A DNA stretch of 64,000 nucleotides from Sulfurimonas crateris (GTDB lineage Bacteria; Campylobacterota; Campylobacteria; Campylobacterales; Sulfurimonadaceae). The position numbers and the translations under genes were made by a program. Below, one piece after another: positions 45,878 to 56,300 of this stretch. The stretch spans positions 176,295 through 240,294 of the forward strand of contig NZ_SZPX01000004.1 of assembly GCF_005217605.1 (NCBI RefSeq), read 5' to 3'. Position 1 is the stretch's first letter. Each line of letters opens with the position of its first letter. The notes below the pieces were generated by a model. It ran no database searches. It saw only the letters and a list, made by a program, of their open reading frames with translations, and had not been told where the DNA came from.

Positions 45878-48800
45878 TTATATTTCAATATTTTTACTCT
45901 CATAGAACTTTTTTAACCATAAATCGAGCGGAGCTATAAATCTATATATAACAGGTACCACAAGAAGAGTAAGAACCATTGAGCTTAAAAGCCCTCCGAT
46001 TATGGAGATCGCCATCGGCGCTTTTGTCTCGCTTCCAAGTCCCTCTCCAAGAGCAAGAGGAAGCATTGCAAAGACCATTGCAATGGTGGTCATAAGTATC
46101 GGGCGGAGTCTCTTCTCTCCCGCTTCTATAAGTGCCTCATCCGCATTTTTGCCGTTTTGCATAGCATGGTTTGCAAAATCAACAAGCAACACCGCATTTT
46201 TTCCAACCATTCCCATCAGAAGCATAAACCCGATCATAACAAAAAGACTAAATTGCAGCCCTGAGATGTAGAGTGCTAGCATAACGCCGATAATGCTAAG
46301 AGGAAGTGCAACCATTATGATAATGGGCTGAATAAGTGATTCATACAAAATCGCCAAGATAATAAACATCAAGATAACACTCAAAGCTATTGCTGCCGCA
46401 AAAGCATCTGCCGTCTTTACCATCTCTTCGGCAAATCCCGTAAATCTGTATGTCACGCCTTTTGGCAGCAGTTTTTCAATCTCCTCTTCGGTATAGGAGA
46501 CCGCACCGCCAAGATCAAGTCCGAAAAGGTCTGCAAAAATTGTCACTTCTCTTTCTCTGTCAAAGTGGTTTATCGTAGCAAGCGTTTGGCTCTTTGTAAA
46601 AGTTACCAAGCCGTCAAGATAGACGAGCCTCCCCTCTTTTGTTCTGACTTGAAGTTTTTTAACATCCGCCAAAGAGACTCTCTCTTCATCGCCAAATCTC
46701 AACGTAATGTTGTACTGTTTACCATCCTCTTCAAAATAGGATATTTCCAGATCGCTTGAGAAGGCTATAGATATTGCCTCTGCTATATCCGATGCTGAAA
46801 CTCCCAAACTAGATGCATTTTCTCTTAAAATATTTATATCAATTTGTGGTTTTGGCTCATCCAAATCTGTGTCAATATCGACAAACCCCTCTTTTTTTGA
46901 GAGATACTCAACCAAATTTTTCTTAGCCCTCTGCAGATCTTCAAAGGAGTCGGACTTTAATACTATCTGATAAGGAACCGATACTCCTGCACCTTTAATG
47001 TCGGGAATCGCCGAGGCGGTTATGAACATATCTTTTTTAAAGACCTCAAGCTTCTGCCTAAAATCTTGAATGATCTCCTCTTGGCTTTGCTCTCGTTTAT
47101 CTTTTGGAGTAAGTTTTACATAGATAAGCGCTTTATGCTTCTCCTGGTTTGTGTTGTAGCCTACATTTAAGGTCGTATATTCTACATGAGGATTGGCTCG
47201 CACCAACCCCTCAACCTTTTTGGACTTTTTCACCATCTCTTCAAGCGAGATCCCTGCATCTGCTTTTATCTTTATCTCAAACTCCGACTTATCCTCTTTT
47301 GGTATAAAATCCATACCGATCTTTGGAAATAGCGATAGCGAGCCGAAAAAGAGTATAAGTGCAAAAATCAGAGTAATAGTTTTAAACCTTAGAACCACTT
47401 TGAGCATCGCTTCATAGATGCGCTCAAGATATCTGAAAATAGGCTCCGTTAAATTATAGAACCTGCTCTCGCCTCCCTTTAAAACCCTAGCACTCAAACT
47501 CGGGATAAAACTAAGAGCAATAGTGTAGGAGATGATGATGGCAAACCCGACGGTCATGGCAAAGCTCTCAAAGAACTTGCCGACTATTCCGCTCATAAGC
47601 GAAACAGGAATAAAAACCGCCAAAAGCATTGCAGAGATAGCCAAAATGGTAAAAGCCATCTCTTTTGTACCCTCGTAAGCAGCCTCAAACTTGCTCATGC
47701 CCGCTTCCATCTTTTTGTAGATGTTCTCAATAACCACGATCGCATCATCTATGATAATACCGATGGCAAGAGTAAGCCCGATAAGAGTCATTTTGTTGAG
47801 ATCAAATCCCATGTAGTTCATAAGCGCAAAGGTGCCTAAAATAGATGAGGGTATGGAGAGAGCAGAGACAAAGGTGATGGTAAAATTTCTTAAAAAGATA
47901 AAAACGATGATCGCGGCTAAGATCGCACCGTAGATAAGGTCAAACTCGACATCTTTTAAAGAGTTGATGATAAATGGCGAGGTATCGTTTAAAACCTTGA
48001 CTTCAAACCTCTCTCCTGCCATGGCTTCAAGCTGCGGAACAACCTTTTTTACGCGCTCTACAATGCCAAGAGTATTTGTGCCTGAGATCTTTTGAACCTC
48101 AAGCATAACACCCTCTACACCGTTGTATGAAGCGTAACTTTTGGCGTCACTTAGAGAGTCTTTGACCTCGGCGATATCTCTTAATCTTATATTATCTTTT
48201 ATCTTTATGTTCTTTAGCTCTTCAATGCTTAGCGCATCCGCTTTTGTTTTAAGTGTAAGCTCCTGCTCTTTTGTTATAAGCTTTGCGCCGCCTATCTTTA
48301 CGTTCTCTCTGGCTACCGCCGAGTTTAGCTCTGAGATGGTGATAGCGTATTTGTTCAACTTATTTGTATTTGGAAATATCTTTATCTCTCTATCTTTATA
48401 TCCGACGATATTTATTGCACCAACGCCGTTTATCTTCTGAATAGATGGCTTTACCTTCTCATCTGAAAAGAGCATAAGATTTTGAAGAGTATCGCCCTTT
48501 GCGGTTAAAAAGATGTTGATAATGGGCGCTGAGCCTATATCAAGCTTGCTTACAAGCGGAGTCTGGGCATCATTTGGGAGTTTCACGGCTGAGACTTTGT
48601 CTCTTACGTCATTTGTCGCTTCGTCAATATCACGCTCTAAAAAAAACTTTACCGTGACTACGCTCACACCGTCACTGCTGCTTGAAATTATGCTATCAAT
48701 TCCGCCGATCCTTGATATGGCATCCTCTATCTCATCCGTCACCTGAGACTCGATCGTGCCCGCTTCCGCTCCCGGATAGTTTGTCTGAATGGTGACTATT

Positions 48801-48922
48801 GGAAAATCGACATTTGGAAATAGAGCCGAGGGCATATACTTGTAGCTCATAAAGCCAAATATTGCCAACGTGACAACATACATAAGAGTCGCGATCGGTC
48901 TTTTTATGGCTAGTTTATACAT
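45878..48922 (-). CDS. RND family efflux transporter permease
   Basis: This 1014-residue inner-membrane pump of the AcrB/HAE1-like resistance-nodulation-division superfamily has about twelve transmembrane segments with two large periplasmic loops. It has the proton-relay DD in IGIIIDDAIVVIENIYKKM (TM4) and GMVGKNAVLLVDFANHA in the second half. It would export drugs, detergents, solvents or similar through the TolC-type partner. The substrate is not visible. It starts five bases after the adaptor gene. Confidence 0.95.
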   Translation of the reverse strand: MYKLAIKRPIATLMYVVTLAIFGFMSYKYMPSALFPNVDFPIVTIQTNYPGAEAGTIESQVTDEIEDAISRIGGIDSIISSSSDGVSVVTVKFFLERDIDEATNDVRDKVSAVKLPNDAQTPLVSKLDIGSAPIINIFLTAKGDTLQNLMLFSDEKVKPSIQKINGVGAINIVGYKDREIKIFPNTNKLNKYAITISELNSAVARENVKIGGAKLITKEQELTLKTKADALSIEELKNIKIKDNIRLRDIAEVKDSLSDAKSYASYNGVEGVMLEVQKISGTNTLGIVERVKKVVPQLEAMAGERFEVKVLNDTSPFIINSLKDVEFDLIYGAILAAIIVFIFLRNFTITFVSALSIPSSILGTFALMNYMGFDLNKMTLIGLTLAIGIIIDDAIVVIENIYKKMEAGMSKFEAAYEGTKEMAFTILAISAMLLAVFIPVSLMSGIVGKFFESFAMTVGFAIIISYTIALSFIPSLSARVLKGGESRFYNLTEPIFRYLERIYEAMLKVVLRFKTITLIFALILFFGSLSLFPKIGMDFIPKEDKSEFEIKIKADAGISLEEMVKKSKKVEGLVRANPHVEYTTLNVGYNTNQEKHKALIYVKLTPKDKREQSQEEIIQDFRQKLEVFKKDMFITASAIPDIKGAGVSVPYQIVLKSDSFEDLQRAKKNLVEYLSKKEGFVDIDTDLDEPKPQIDINILRENASSLGVSASDIAEAISIAFSSDLEISYFEEDGKQYNITLRFGDEERVSLADVKKLQVRTKEGRLVYLDGLVTFTKSQTLATINHFDREREVTIFADLFGLDLGGAVSYTEEEIEKLLPKGVTYRFTGFAEEMVKTADAFAAAIALSVILMFIILAILYESLIQPIIIMVALPLSIIGVMLALYISGLQFSLFVMIGFMLLMGMVGKNAVLLVDFANHAMQNGKNADEALIEAGEKRLRPILMTTIAMVFAMLPLALGEGLGSETKAPMAISIIGGLLSSMVLTLLVVPVIYRFIAPLDLWLKKFYESKNIEI

Positions 48923-48927
48923 AGAGG

Positions 48928-49674
48928 CTACTTTTTGGTCTCAATATAACCATCCCCAAAGAGTCCTGCGGCAAAACCCTTTACCTCAACTTCTGCGTGC
49001 AGTTTTCTACTCTGCTTGTCCACATGCGGGTAGAGTTTTGTAATGACGCCTCTATGCTCTTTCTCATCCCCGTCAACCTTGTATCTAAAGCTCTGTCCTA
49101 TCTTTACATCCTGCCAATACTTCTGGTCAAACTCCAAAACAAGCTTTCTCTCCACTCTGCTTTGCAGTTTTAAAACGACCTTTGGCGCCATCTCGGTTAC
49201 GACATCCCCGATCTCTACGCTCTTTTCATATACAACACCCTCAAACGGAGCGTAAAGCATACTCTTTTTATAGAGTGCCTCTCTGTATGTGAGGTTTGCT
49301 TTTGCAAGTTCAAGCGCTGTTTTTGACTTCTCATAGGCAAGAGCGTAGATATCAAACCTTGCCTCATCTATGAGATGGCGGACTTTTTGTTGTCTCTCAT
49401 AATCTCTTGCGGCATACTTATACTCAACCTCTGCATTTGCCAACTCTGCTTTTGCAACATCCAAGAGCGCTTTTATATCGTCATTAGCAAGCACTGCAAG
49501 CAGATCTCCCTTTTTTACGCTGCTAGAGACCTCTGCACGCACCTCTTTTACAATTCCGCCTGCATGAAACGCCAAAGCCGCATCTTTAAGAGGCTCTACG
49601 AAAAAGTTTGCATAAACATCCTGTGCATTGAGGCTTAAGAGGCTAAAAAGCACACCAAATAATATCTTAATCAC
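48928..49674 (-). CDS. RND efflux periplasmic adaptor
   Basis: This 248-residue membrane-fusion protein has a signal peptide (about 1-17), a lipoyl half (about 35-65), a short alpha-helical hairpin (about 70-130), the second lipoyl half (LYAPFEGVVYEKSVEIGD) and a beta-barrel domain. It is shorter than AcrA (about 370-400) and lacks a membrane-proximal domain. It overlaps the TolC-type gene by four bases and bridges pump and channel. Confidence 0.9.
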   Translation of the reverse strand: MIKILFGVLFSLLSLNAQDVYANFFVEPLKDAALAFHAGGIVKEVRAEVSSSVKKGDLLAVLANDDIKALLDVAKAELANAEVEYKYAARDYERQQKVRHLIDEARFDIYALAYEKSKTALELAKANLTYREALYKKSMLYAPFEGVVYEKSVEIGDVVTEMAPKVVLKLQSRVERKLVLEFDQKYWQDVKIGQSFRYKVDGDEKEHRGVITKLYPHVDKQSRKLHAEVEVKGFAAGLFGDGYIETKK

Positions 49675-50897
49675 TGTATAAACTCCTCTAAATTTCTGCC
49701 GCTGTAGAAGTAGTACGCGGCATATGCTACCTGCAGATCATTTAATGAACTCTCATAAAGAGAGGTAGCATCTGTTTTAGCACTTAGTGCGTCCAGATAG
49801 ATAACATAATCCACCAAACCCGCACTGTACTTCTCGTTTATGGTCTTAAATGCGCTTGATGCAGCGACCAAGGAACTTTTTGCGCTCTTTATCTTCACTT
49901 TTGCGCTCTTGATTCTCTCTTTTGAGAGCCCATAACGAAGCTTCTGCTCTTTTGACATATATTTTATCTTCTCATTCAGAGCCTTTGCATTTAGAAGCAG
50001 AGAATCTCTTTGCTCTTTTGTAGCGCTATAGTCAAAGATTCTCATATTCAGAGTAAGCATAAATACATTTTGTCTATCAATCTTTGCAAAGTGATCCTCG
50101 GCTATATCTCCATACTCATAAACCGTGTAGGTATCCTCCGCTTTTATATTTGGATAGTAGATGCTCTCGATAGCATCTGCGCTATTTTTAAGAGCTCTCT
50201 CTTTATAGATAAGCGACTTTATGGCATCTTTGGTCTCAATGTCGCTAATATCCACCTCTTTAAAGTGGGAATCATCAAAACTCTCTATCTCTCTGCCGAC
50301 TTTAAGCTCCAGAGAGCTTTTACGCTCAAGGAGCTCGTAGCTGAGCGACTCTATCTCATAAAGAGCTCTCTCATAAGATGCTCTGAGCCTCTCTACGTCA
50401 TCCTCTGTAGCCAGTCCCGCGCCTCGAAACTGTTTCACTCTCTCAAGCTGTTCATGCAGAGATTTTTTAGCGTCCTCTTTTGCTCTGAGGCTCGCTTGTA
50501 AAGTTAAAATGGTGTAAAAATCTCCGACTATCTCCAAAGAGAGCTCTTGTTTTAGGCTCTCTTCATCATGCAAGCTTGAAGAGAACTCATCTTTTGCTTT
50601 TTGCACTAGTGCTGATCTTGCTCCGCCGTCATAAATATCAAACTCTGCTTTGGCGTATCCTGCATAGACATCTTTTATCTGAAAAACTGTTCTGTCGCTT
50701 GTGTTTGTGTAGGAGGCACCGATATCTACGGTAGGAAGATAGCCGCTCTTTTTTGATTCGACTTCTTGGAGTTTTGATTCTTTTATATATTTTGAAGATT
50801 TTATATTGTTGTTATTTTGATAAGCATACTCTAAAATAGATTGCAGGCTCTCTGCCGCCGCAAGAAAGGGCAGCATCAAAAAGAGGAGTTTTATCAT
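49671..50897 (-). CDS. TolC-family outer-membrane efflux protein
   Basis: This 408-residue outer-membrane protein with a signal peptide (about 1-14) is built of long helices with two TolC repeats; the phrases RGAGLATEDDVERLRASYERA and NEKYSAGLVDYVIYLDAL are the typical repeat cores. It would form the trimeric exit duct for the RND pump encoded downstream. It overlaps ridA by four bases. Confidence 0.92.
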   Translation of the reverse strand: MIKLLFLMLPFLAAAESLQSILEYAYQNNNNIKSSKYIKESKLQEVESKKSGYLPTVDIGASYTNTSDRTVFQIKDVYAGYAKAEFDIYDGGARSALVQKAKDEFSSSLHDEESLKQELSLEIVGDFYTILTLQASLRAKEDAKKSLHEQLERVKQFRGAGLATEDDVERLRASYERALYEIESLSYELLERKSSLELKVGREIESFDDSHFKEVDISDIETKDAIKSLIYKERALKNSADAIESIYYPNIKAEDTYTVYEYGDIAEDHFAKIDRQNVFMLTLNMRIFDYSATKEQRDSLLLNAKALNEKIKYMSKEQKLRYGLSKERIKSAKVKIKSAKSSLVAASSAFKTINEKYSAGLVDYVIYLDALSAKTDATSLYESSLNDLQVAYAAYYFYSGRNLEEFIQ

Positions 50898-51268
50898 TGT
50901 ACCAGCGCTACTGCATCGATCTCTACAAGTGCATTTTTTGGAAGCGTCCTAACTGCGACAGTTGAACGGGCAGGTTTGTGAGAACCAAAAGCCTGGGCAT
51001 ATATCTCATTGACCGTTACAAAATCATCCATTGAGTCTAAAAATATAGTCGTTTTAATGACACTCTGCATTGAAGCTCCAGCCTCTTCTAAAACTGCCTG
51101 AAGATTTTTCAGTACCTGTTTTGTCTGAATAACCACATCATTTTCAAGCATAACTCCCTCAGGAGTAAGCGCAATCTGCCCCGATGTAAAAACCATACCG
51201 TTTGCTACTACAGCTTGAGAGTATGGACCTATTGCCGATGGCGCCTTGTTTGTTTGTACGAATTTCAT
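50894..51268 (-). CDS. ridA: RidA family enamine/imine deaminase
   Basis: This 124-residue RidA/YjgF protein hydrolyses reactive 2-aminoacrylate and related enamines from PLP enzymes. It has PSAIGPYSQAVVANGMVFTSGQI at the start and KPARSTVAVRTLPKNALVEID near the end with the catalytic arginine. It stands at the head of the efflux genes in the run, which looks like read-through grouping and not a functional link. Confidence 0.95.
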   Translation of the reverse strand: MKFVQTNKAPSAIGPYSQAVVANGMVFTSGQIALTPEGVMLENDVVIQTKQVLKNLQAVLEEAGASMQSVIKTTIFLDSMDDFVTVNEIYAQAFGSHKPARSTVAVRTLPKNALVEIDAVALVQ

Positions 51269-51313
51269 TATGTTATGTGTCCTTTTTATTAGTTTATTAA
51301 AGTTCCTGCAAAA

Positions 51314-51703
51314 TTAAAACTCTTTTGCCTCTTTTACTTCATCCAAGAGTTCATAAAAGCCCTCAACGCTTCTGCCGCCGATAGTCGTCAGGATCACTTT
51401 GCCATCTTTTGTCAAAAAGTAATGTCTTGGAACAGGGGTTGTCTCAAGGTGAGAAGGAATATCGTCTATGTCTCTTGAGAGATAGATAAGTACGTAACTC
51501 TTTTTAAGCCTCTGTATCACCTCATCTTGAGATAGAACCTCTTTTTCAAACTTTTCGCAATATCTGCAATACTCAGAACCTATAAAAAGATAGATATCTT
51601 TCTTCTCCTTTTTTGCCTCTGCCAATGCTTCATCGTAATCACTCGGCCAATCAAAAGCACTAAGATTAAAGACAAACAGCATCACTAAAAGTAAATATCT
51701 CAT
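51314..51703 (-). CDS. SoxW-like periplasmic thioredoxin-fold protein
   Basis: This 129-residue exported protein (signal peptide about 1-17) has a thioredoxin fold with the CRYC active site (about 47-50) and the cis-proline-type segment in TTPVPRHYFLTKDGK. It resembles DUF255/SoxW-type thioredoxins that keep periplasmic thiols or sulfur-oxidation proteins reduced. It lies 6 bases after dapE. Partner unknown. Confidence 0.85.
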   Translation of the reverse strand: MRYLLLVMLFVFNLSAFDWPSDYDEALAEAKKEKKDIYLFIGSEYCRYCEKFEKEVLSQDEVIQRLKKSYVLIYLSRDIDDIPSHLETTPVPRHYFLTKDGKVILTTIGGRSVEGFYELLDEVKEAKEF

Positions 51704-51709
51704 ACTATC

Positions 51710-52807
51710 TTACTCCCACGTATCTATTAAATTTTTAAAAACTTCATAAAGAGACTCGACCTCTTTTGCCGTCGTTCTTTCATTTACTGCATGAATTGTA
51801 TCATTTATTACACCAAACTCTACAACGTCGATTCCCATCGGAGCCATGTGCCTTGCATCTGAAGTTCCGCCTGCTGTGGAGTGCTTGGGTTTAATGCCCG
51901 TTACTTTTTCTACTGCGCCATCTATATTTCTTACAAGCTTTGTATCTGTATCTGTTTTAAATGGGTATGAGCCTTGAGTGAGTTTCAGCTCATAATCCAC
52001 CCCCTCAAGATTTTTAGCCACAAACTCTCTCACCTCTTTTTGCGATGTAAGCGTTGTATTTCTTACATTAAACATCAATTTGAGCTCATTTGGAGTCACG
52101 TTTGTCACCTGCATACCCGCACGTATGTCTGTGATGACAAATTTGCTCGGTGCAAAGAACTCATCTCCGTTGTCCAGATCCATTCCAGCCATATTTGAGA
52201 GTCTTGGAGCAATAAGGTCTATCGGGTTTATAGATTTCTCAGGATAGGCAGCATGTCCCTGCTTGCCCTTTATGGTTATATATCCGTTTATTGAGCCTCT
52301 GCGGCCGACTTTAATAGCATCGCCGAACTCTACCTCGCATGTAGGCTCAGCTACGACTGCGGCATCTGGAAGCATAGAGTTCTCTTTTAGGTATTTTAAG
52401 ACCTCTATCGTTCCGTAAGTTCCCTCGCCCTCTTCATCTGAGGTTAAAAGTGCAGAGAGTGTTCCTTTGAAATCTTTTGTCTCTTTTAGGGCTTGAACAA
52501 ATGCAGCAACACCGCTTTTCATATCCTGAGTGCCGCGTCCGTATATGTAACCGTCCTTTTCTACGGCTTCATAGGGGTTTGTATTCCAACCGTTCCCCAC
52601 AGGAACTACATCTACATGTCCTGCAAAACAGAGATGTTCACCCTCACTAAATTTTTTATAAATAAAGAGGTTTTTAACGCCCTCTACATCTACACGCACA
52701 GCTTTAAAATCGTCTAAATAACTCTCAATAAAATCCAAAAGCCCGCCGTCATCAGGCGTCTCACTCTTTTGTTCTACCATGTATTTAAAAAGTTCTAATG
52801 TTTTCAT
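51710..52807 (-). CDS. dapE: succinyl-diaminopimelate desuccinylase
   Basis: This 365-residue M20 zinc hydrolase makes L,L-diaminopimelate for lysine and cell-wall synthesis (EC 3.5.1.18). FAGHVDVVPVG carries the first metal ligand and aspartate. RGTQDMKSG has the bridging aspartate. LTSDEEGEGTYG has the catalytic glutamate, and STAGGTSDARH marks the DapE type. Its promoter lies 30 bases upstream. It begins the run that continues to the RND pump. Confidence 0.95.
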   Translation of the reverse strand: MKTLELFKYMVEQKSETPDDGGLLDFIESYLDDFKAVRVDVEGVKNLFIYKKFSEGEHLCFAGHVDVVPVGNGWNTNPYEAVEKDGYIYGRGTQDMKSGVAAFVQALKETKDFKGTLSALLTSDEEGEGTYGTIEVLKYLKENSMLPDAAVVAEPTCEVEFGDAIKVGRRGSINGYITIKGKQGHAAYPEKSINPIDLIAPRLSNMAGMDLDNGDEFFAPSKFVITDIRAGMQVTNVTPNELKLMFNVRNTTLTSQKEVREFVAKNLEGVDYELKLTQGSYPFKTDTDTKLVRNIDGAVEKVTGIKPKHSTAGGTSDARHMAPMGIDVVEFGVINDTIHAVNERTTAKEVESLYEVFKNLIDTWE

Positions 52808-52837
52808 ATATTGCCTAATCTTTTTAACTGATCGCGA

Positions 52838-52843
52838 ATTATA
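52838..52843 (-). promoter_or_regulatory. -10 box of dapE
   Basis: TATAAT at complement 52838-52843 lies 30 bases before the dapE ATG. It is back to back with a promoter for the gene on the other strand. Confidence 0.6.
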
Positions 52844-52933
52844 CTATATGTTATTATTTTTCACACTTTGTAAATTGTAATTCCCGTTAAAGAAAAAATT
52901 GTTACTAATAGTTTTTCATAAAGCATTTTATGC

Positions 52934-52939
52934 TAGAAT
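52934..52939 (+). promoter_or_regulatory. extended -10 promoter of the small gene at 52971
   Basis: TGCTAGAAT (TG-n extended -10, TAGAAT at 52934-52939) lies 31 bases before the ATG at 52971, with GAGGA at 52956-52960 as ribosome site. Confidence 0.55.
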
Positions 52940-52970
52940 AGCAGCAAAATTATTCGAGGATCTATTTGTT

Positions 52971-53396
52971 ATGCTAGCAGAAATCAAAGATAACCGTCAA
53001 AACTACGTTGAAAAGATTATAAACAATTTAGATGAATACTCCTACAGAAACAAGAGATATCACATCAATTTTGCGGTTGCCATTGTCTACTGTACCAAAA
53101 ATATCGATCTTAGAGAGATAATAGACGTTAAAAGAAAAACGGACAAGTATATATCTCTGGATAAAAACCTATCTTGTGTTGTTTTTGACTGTATCGATTC
53201 CGAATCTTCCCAGAGAGCCGCTTTAAATCTTCAAAAACAGGTTGAAGAGAGCTGTCTGAGCGAGGACTTGTTTATGGAGGTAACTACATCTATTGAGTAT
53301 GAAAGTGCTCCAAAAATGACCAATTATCTTTTTGACACGCTTGAAGAGTTTCTTTACCATATTGAGGTAGAGAGCAAGTTAGCTGCTATAAGCTGA
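52971..53396 (+). CDS. small protein of unknown function (degenerate GGDEF-like?)
   Basis: This 141-residue cytoplasmic protein has no signal peptide or membrane segment. I place the start at the ATG at 52971, ten bases after GAGGA and downstream of an extended -10 box; an earlier in-frame ATG would put the promoter inside the gene. Alternating strands and helices such as HINFAVAIVYCTKNI and NLSCVVFDCIDSESSQRAALN remind me of the alpha/beta core of GGDEF-like domains, but no GGDEF or metal-binding residues are present. It ends two bases from the end of convergent mutS7. Confidence 0.55.
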   Translation: MLAEIKDNRQNYVEKIINNLDEYSYRNKRYHINFAVAIVYCTKNIDLREIIDVKRKTDKYISLDKNLSCVVFDCIDSESSQRAALNLQKQVEESCLSEDLFMEVTTSIEYESAPKMTNYLFDTLEEFLYHIEVESKLAAIS

Positions 53397-53397
53397 T

Positions 53398-56300
53398 CTA
53401 ATCCCAATCATCCAAAGCGAATCCTTTTGGATTTGCATTCTCTTTTGTCTTGTTTATCTCCGGTTCGGTATCCTTTTGCTCACTTTTTTTGCGCAGCTGC
53501 TCCTCATACTTCAACTCTAAACCGTTGCTTGTCATCACAAAACCCTCTACTTTGATCTTACCCTCATGTATCGCTTTATGGTGCTCTTTACACAGCGGAA
53601 CAAGATTATGCTTAGAGTCCTTGTGAAAGTGATCAATAAAGCCTTTTGCATCTGCCAATGATTTATGGTTTATATGATGTACGTCATCTGCCATTGCACC
53701 GCATATAATACATTTGGTCACATAGAGCTCTTTGTTGTATTTGCTCGTTTTTTTCTTAACAAGAAGTTCTAACTCGTCAAAATCCTTTGCAAGTCTTTTT
53801 CTGATCCTGTTTGCCGTATCTAAAAATTCGCTGTCCATATGAAGAGACTTTGCGAACTCCAGCCCGTATATACTGCTTCCGCTTCCTGCTTGAAGGACTC
53901 TGTTAAATATAAGCTTATCTGACATCTCATCATACTCTACGCTAAGGTGCAGATCTACGACGTTTTTAAGCGCTCTTATCTCCTGCATGGTTGAGAGCTG
54001 ATGAAGATGTGTGGCAAAAAGAAATATAGAGCGCAGAGATGAGAGCTTGATGATGGCGCTTGAGACTATGGCAACGCCTGAGAGCGTCTCTGTTCCGTGG
54101 CTTATCTCATCTCCAAGGATCAGTGAGCGCACGGTTGCACGGTTAAAAATATTTTTAAGCTCCAGCATCTCAACGGCAAAAGTTGAGAGCCCTTTTGCAA
54201 GGTTGTCTCTTGATACGATCCTTGTAAAGAGAGAATCAAAAAGTGAGAACTTCATAACAGATGCACTTACAAAAAAACCTGCCTGAGCCATAAGTGTTGC
54301 AAGTCCGATACTCTTCATTAGTGAAGATTTTCCGCTTGAGTTTATGCCGTAGAGCAAGACTCCGTTGATCTGATGACCGTCATGGAGCGTAGAGTCGAGC
54401 ATCACGGTTGTCGGGTGGGGAAGATCCATGTATGAGCGCTCCCCCATAACTATGTCGTTTGGAACATAGATACCGCTATTCTCCTGTATCTCTATAAGCG
54501 GGTGGCGAAGCTGCATTATCTGCATAAAATTTTCATCCGCTTCTACATCCACTATCATAGGTCTTGAGTGTTTGTACATCTCGGCTGCTTTTGATGAGCT
54601 GACACCTACATCCAAGTCGGCGACATAGTTTATCACCCTATCAAAAAGAAGAGAGTATCTTCTCTCATAAACACCTTGAAGCTGAATAAATCTCTCTTTT
54701 GCAAGAGTGATTATTTTGCGGCGGTTTTTCATAATAGTATCTGAGATGTCATCGGTGAAGCTGGATGTTATCTTTACGTTGTTTGTCAGTTTTTTAACCG
54801 CAAAATCTTTAAAATCCTCAGATCTTTTAAACTCAGACTCTATCATCGAAAATCTGTTTTTGCTAAGAGAGATATAGTAGCCCTCTTTTTCTAAAAAGCC
54901 TAAAGTGACCAATTTTGAGCTGCTTAGTGCATTGGCATCCTCAAGCATAAGCTCGATCTTTGAGACGATCTCTTCAAATGCCTTAAAAAAGGTTCTGTTC
55001 TCTTTTACCAAAGTGTCGATCGTCTCATCGACACCACTCATTAAGAAGTTCTCATCTACCGTTGCATTTGTAAAACGGCGGGATACATCCAGATCTATGC
55101 TCTTGGCAATATCTCTTAAAAACTCATCGACTTCGCTTTCGTGAAAGGGTATCTTTTGTATCTTATGTTTTTTGGCATATCGTATCAGCTCTTTGACACT
55201 CAGCATCGAGTCGTAGATGTGGTTCATCTCAAAAGGGTGCAACTTGCCAAGATCGAGTCTGCGTGAGAGTCTCTCAAGATCATAAACTCCGCGCATTATC
55301 TCATCAAGATATCTTGTATGTGATGAGACCTTCTCTATTAAGTCGTATCTTCTCTCAAGCTCCTCCCTCTCCATAATAGGGTTTAAGAGTCTCTCTTTTA
55401 GAAGTCTTCGCCCTATTGCCGTTGCACTCTTATCAAGCATCTTTAAAAGAGTGAACTCTTTTTTATCTCTTGAGATAACGCCCATCTGTTCAAGCGCGCT
55501 GTTTCCAAGGTACATAAAACGGCGGTTGTCTATTATTTTTGGATAATCCAGTTTCTGAATGATGTGGATGTCGTGTTCGATCACAAAGTCAATAAGTATC
55601 GCGAGCGACTCGGTAATCATCGGACTTCTCTCAAGGTCTAGATGCTCTATGGCAGATAGTAGAGATTGAATTTGATATACCTCGCGAAAAAGCTTGTTTT
55701 GAAACTCGATTTTTTCTCTTTTGTTGTTTACGCTGTAGTTGTAATGCTCGGGAATTTCAAGATAGTGCATGACACGGCGCTGGTCATCGACTCCGTCCAA
55801 AAATGTCACAACAACTTCTGAAGTGCGGTAGGTGTTTAGCAGATTAAATAGCTCATCTAATGCATAAGAGGGGTCTTCGCTTGTTCCGTGACTCTCATAT
55901 AACCATGTTTTTCCTGTAGTTACGTCGATCGCGCTGTAGCCTACTGTATATATGCCTTTATGTTTGTCAATCAAAATTGATGCTATATAGTTATCGTCAT
56001 TGTCGATGATGTAGTCAAAATTTGTTCCCGGAGAGACTATCTGTGAGACATATCGGCTTATTTTTGGAGGATTTCCCTTCTGCTTTATAACTACTACGGT
56101 GTATTTCTGCTCCGAAATAAGACGGCTTAGGTATCTCTCAAAAGAGACAGCAGGAACTCCTGCTAAGAGAGGGTTTTTATCGCTATTTTCAATGATGTTT
56201 TTATTTTTTTTGGTCAACTGGATATTTAAGAGTTCGGCGATCTCTTTTGCTTTTCCGACCTGCTCTTCGTCGTTGTTTATCTCATAAACTTCAAAGAAGG

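Noticed and set aside
50010..50501. Plus-strand open frame of 163 codons opposite the TolC-type gene
   Set aside because: Complete overlap with a well-supported outer-membrane protein; no start signals.
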